In this document: piece after piece, positions 63,333 through 64,000 of the stretch
How the letters are laid out: every line of letters begins with the position of its first letter
How positions within the stretch are numbered: position 1 is the stretch's first letter
Source of the DNA: Pycnococcus provasolii
Taxonomy: Eukaryota > Chlorophyta > Pseudoscourfieldiophyceae > Pseudoscourfieldiales
Assembly (NCBI GenBank): GCA_049487715.1
Contig: CP150554.1
Location: 1 to 64,000 of the forward strand
Length of the DNA stretch: 64,000 bases
Reading direction: 5' to 3'
The notes under the pieces: model-generated
What the model saw: only the letters and a program-made list of their open reading frames with translations
What the model was told of the DNA's origin: nothing
The model's database searches: none
Made by a program: the position numbers and the translations under genes

Positions 63333-64000
63333 CCCCCGGAACGGAAGGAACGTGATTGAAGCTCCCGGGAAGAGATGTGTTACTGCGAAGAGAGCCCCTG
63401 GGAGACCTCTCCGACGTGCGAGAAGAGCAGGAAACCACCACCCGATAGGGAGACTCCCAGGCACCTGGAGGGAGAGCAGGTGGCAGGGCTCAGGATCATC
63501 AGCAGGCCAAAAGTCTTGAAAAAGTGATTCCAAGCCTGAAAAGATCGGCCAGCGCTCGAGTGGTCTCGAGAAGAAATGCCGCACGAGGAAACCTAGTGCT
63601 ACCATCCTACTACCAACTACCAACTACTTAGTTGGTAATTTCCGCCTATTGGGCAACGTCAGATCTCCTCGTGAGGAACTCTATGCATAAAAATAAATGA
63701 CACATAACTAAAGAGAGGTCATAAAAAGTACGTGGCCAAAGTATCGTGCAGACGTGCACAAAGCGACTCTTGACCATGTGTGTGTGTGGATCCCCACAAC
63801 AGGTTTTCACCAGCCAGGAGGAGGACTTGTCGAGTTGTCGGCTGATTATTGCGTGATTTTGGTGGGCCCCTTCCCTTAAGGCCCTTTCGAGTATGGACAG
63901 TAACCGACACATTTTTAATTCAATTGTCTCTTGGCCGACAACAAGTTAATTGGTTACTTGGTTTCCCCAACCTCCTTTTCACTCATTAGTTATTCCTTCA
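63333..64000. other. Spacer upstream of the ParA-like gene, to window end
   Basis: The minus-strand frame of the ParA-like gene stays open to 63623 but encodes hydrophobic, non-conserved sequence, so 63333-63623 is treated as leader or promoter. CTACTACCAACTACCAACTA at 63608-63627 is a short direct repeat. No telomere-type tract, RNA gene or further coding region is seen before the window ends. Confidence 0.55.

Noticed and set aside
1-64000. CRISPR arrays, insertion sequences, operons or ribosome binding sites
   Set aside because: The window is nuclear eukaryotic; no spaced identical repeats, transposase genes or terminal inverted repeats were seen.

Overview
The window is one end of a nuclear chromosome from a compact, gene-dense eukaryote. 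It opens with 38 perfect CCCTAA (TTAGGG-type) telomere repeats and then carries 27 protein genes that I can support, about one per 2.4 kb, nearly all as single uninterrupted ORFs. The gene set is eukaryotic (TRAPPC8, CCDC93, symplekin, VPS34, SPB4-type helicase, peroxisomal ABCD transporter). An RWP-RK/PB1 (NIN-like) transcription factor points to the green lineage. Intron poverty, GC-rich coding sequence, AT-richer spacers and short intergenic distances suggest a small unicellular green alga (prasinophyte/picoalgal type). This placement is an inference; no rRNA or organellar marker is present.

Layout. 1-288 telomere, ending in alternating variant repeats; 289-1759 gene-free subtelomere. 1760-17487: TRAPPC8, NLP-type factor, ankyrin protein, eEF1B-like protein, LRR protein, 2OG-Fe(II) dioxygenase, Tudor-like protein. 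17901-32771: LSM14/MYND protein, WD40 protein, CCDC93, ABCB-type half transporter, Sec6-like protein, GT61-methyltransferase fusion. 33273-46487: CDC25-like phosphatase, symplekin, VPS34, an intron-containing Nudix hydrolase, a small membrane protein, an XPA-like/SIM protein, a LysM protein. 47354-63332: SPB4/DDX55 helicase, a hybrid histidine kinase-cyclase, an ABCD transporter, a small acidic SIM protein, a MAPR/cytochrome-b5-like protein, a GCKR-like double-SIS protein, a ParA-like ATPase. Genes alternate strands strongly: ten convergent pairs, nine of them only 47-143 bp apart.

The most notable pattern is that short interstitial telomere-type tracts (TTAGGG or close variants) recur in the spacers that contain gene starts and are absent from all ten convergent spacers. 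Related hexamers (GGGTTC, GGGTGC) occur in a promoter spacer and inside three coding regions. Individual proteins of interest are the HK-REC-REC-HPt-cyclase protein, a green CDC25 with an altered active-site loop, a GCKR-like protein, the GT61-methyltransferase fusion, an eEF1B N-domain joined to a non-GEF C-terminus, and a ParA-type ATPase with NLS-like basic clusters.

Functionally the genes are unrelated housekeeping and regulatory functions. Four act in endomembrane trafficking (TRAPPC8, CCDC93, Sec6-like, VPS34), but nothing in the sequence shows co-regulation. Starts were set to the first well-placed ATG; several ORFs stay open further upstream, but only from non-ATG codons or through repeat tracts.
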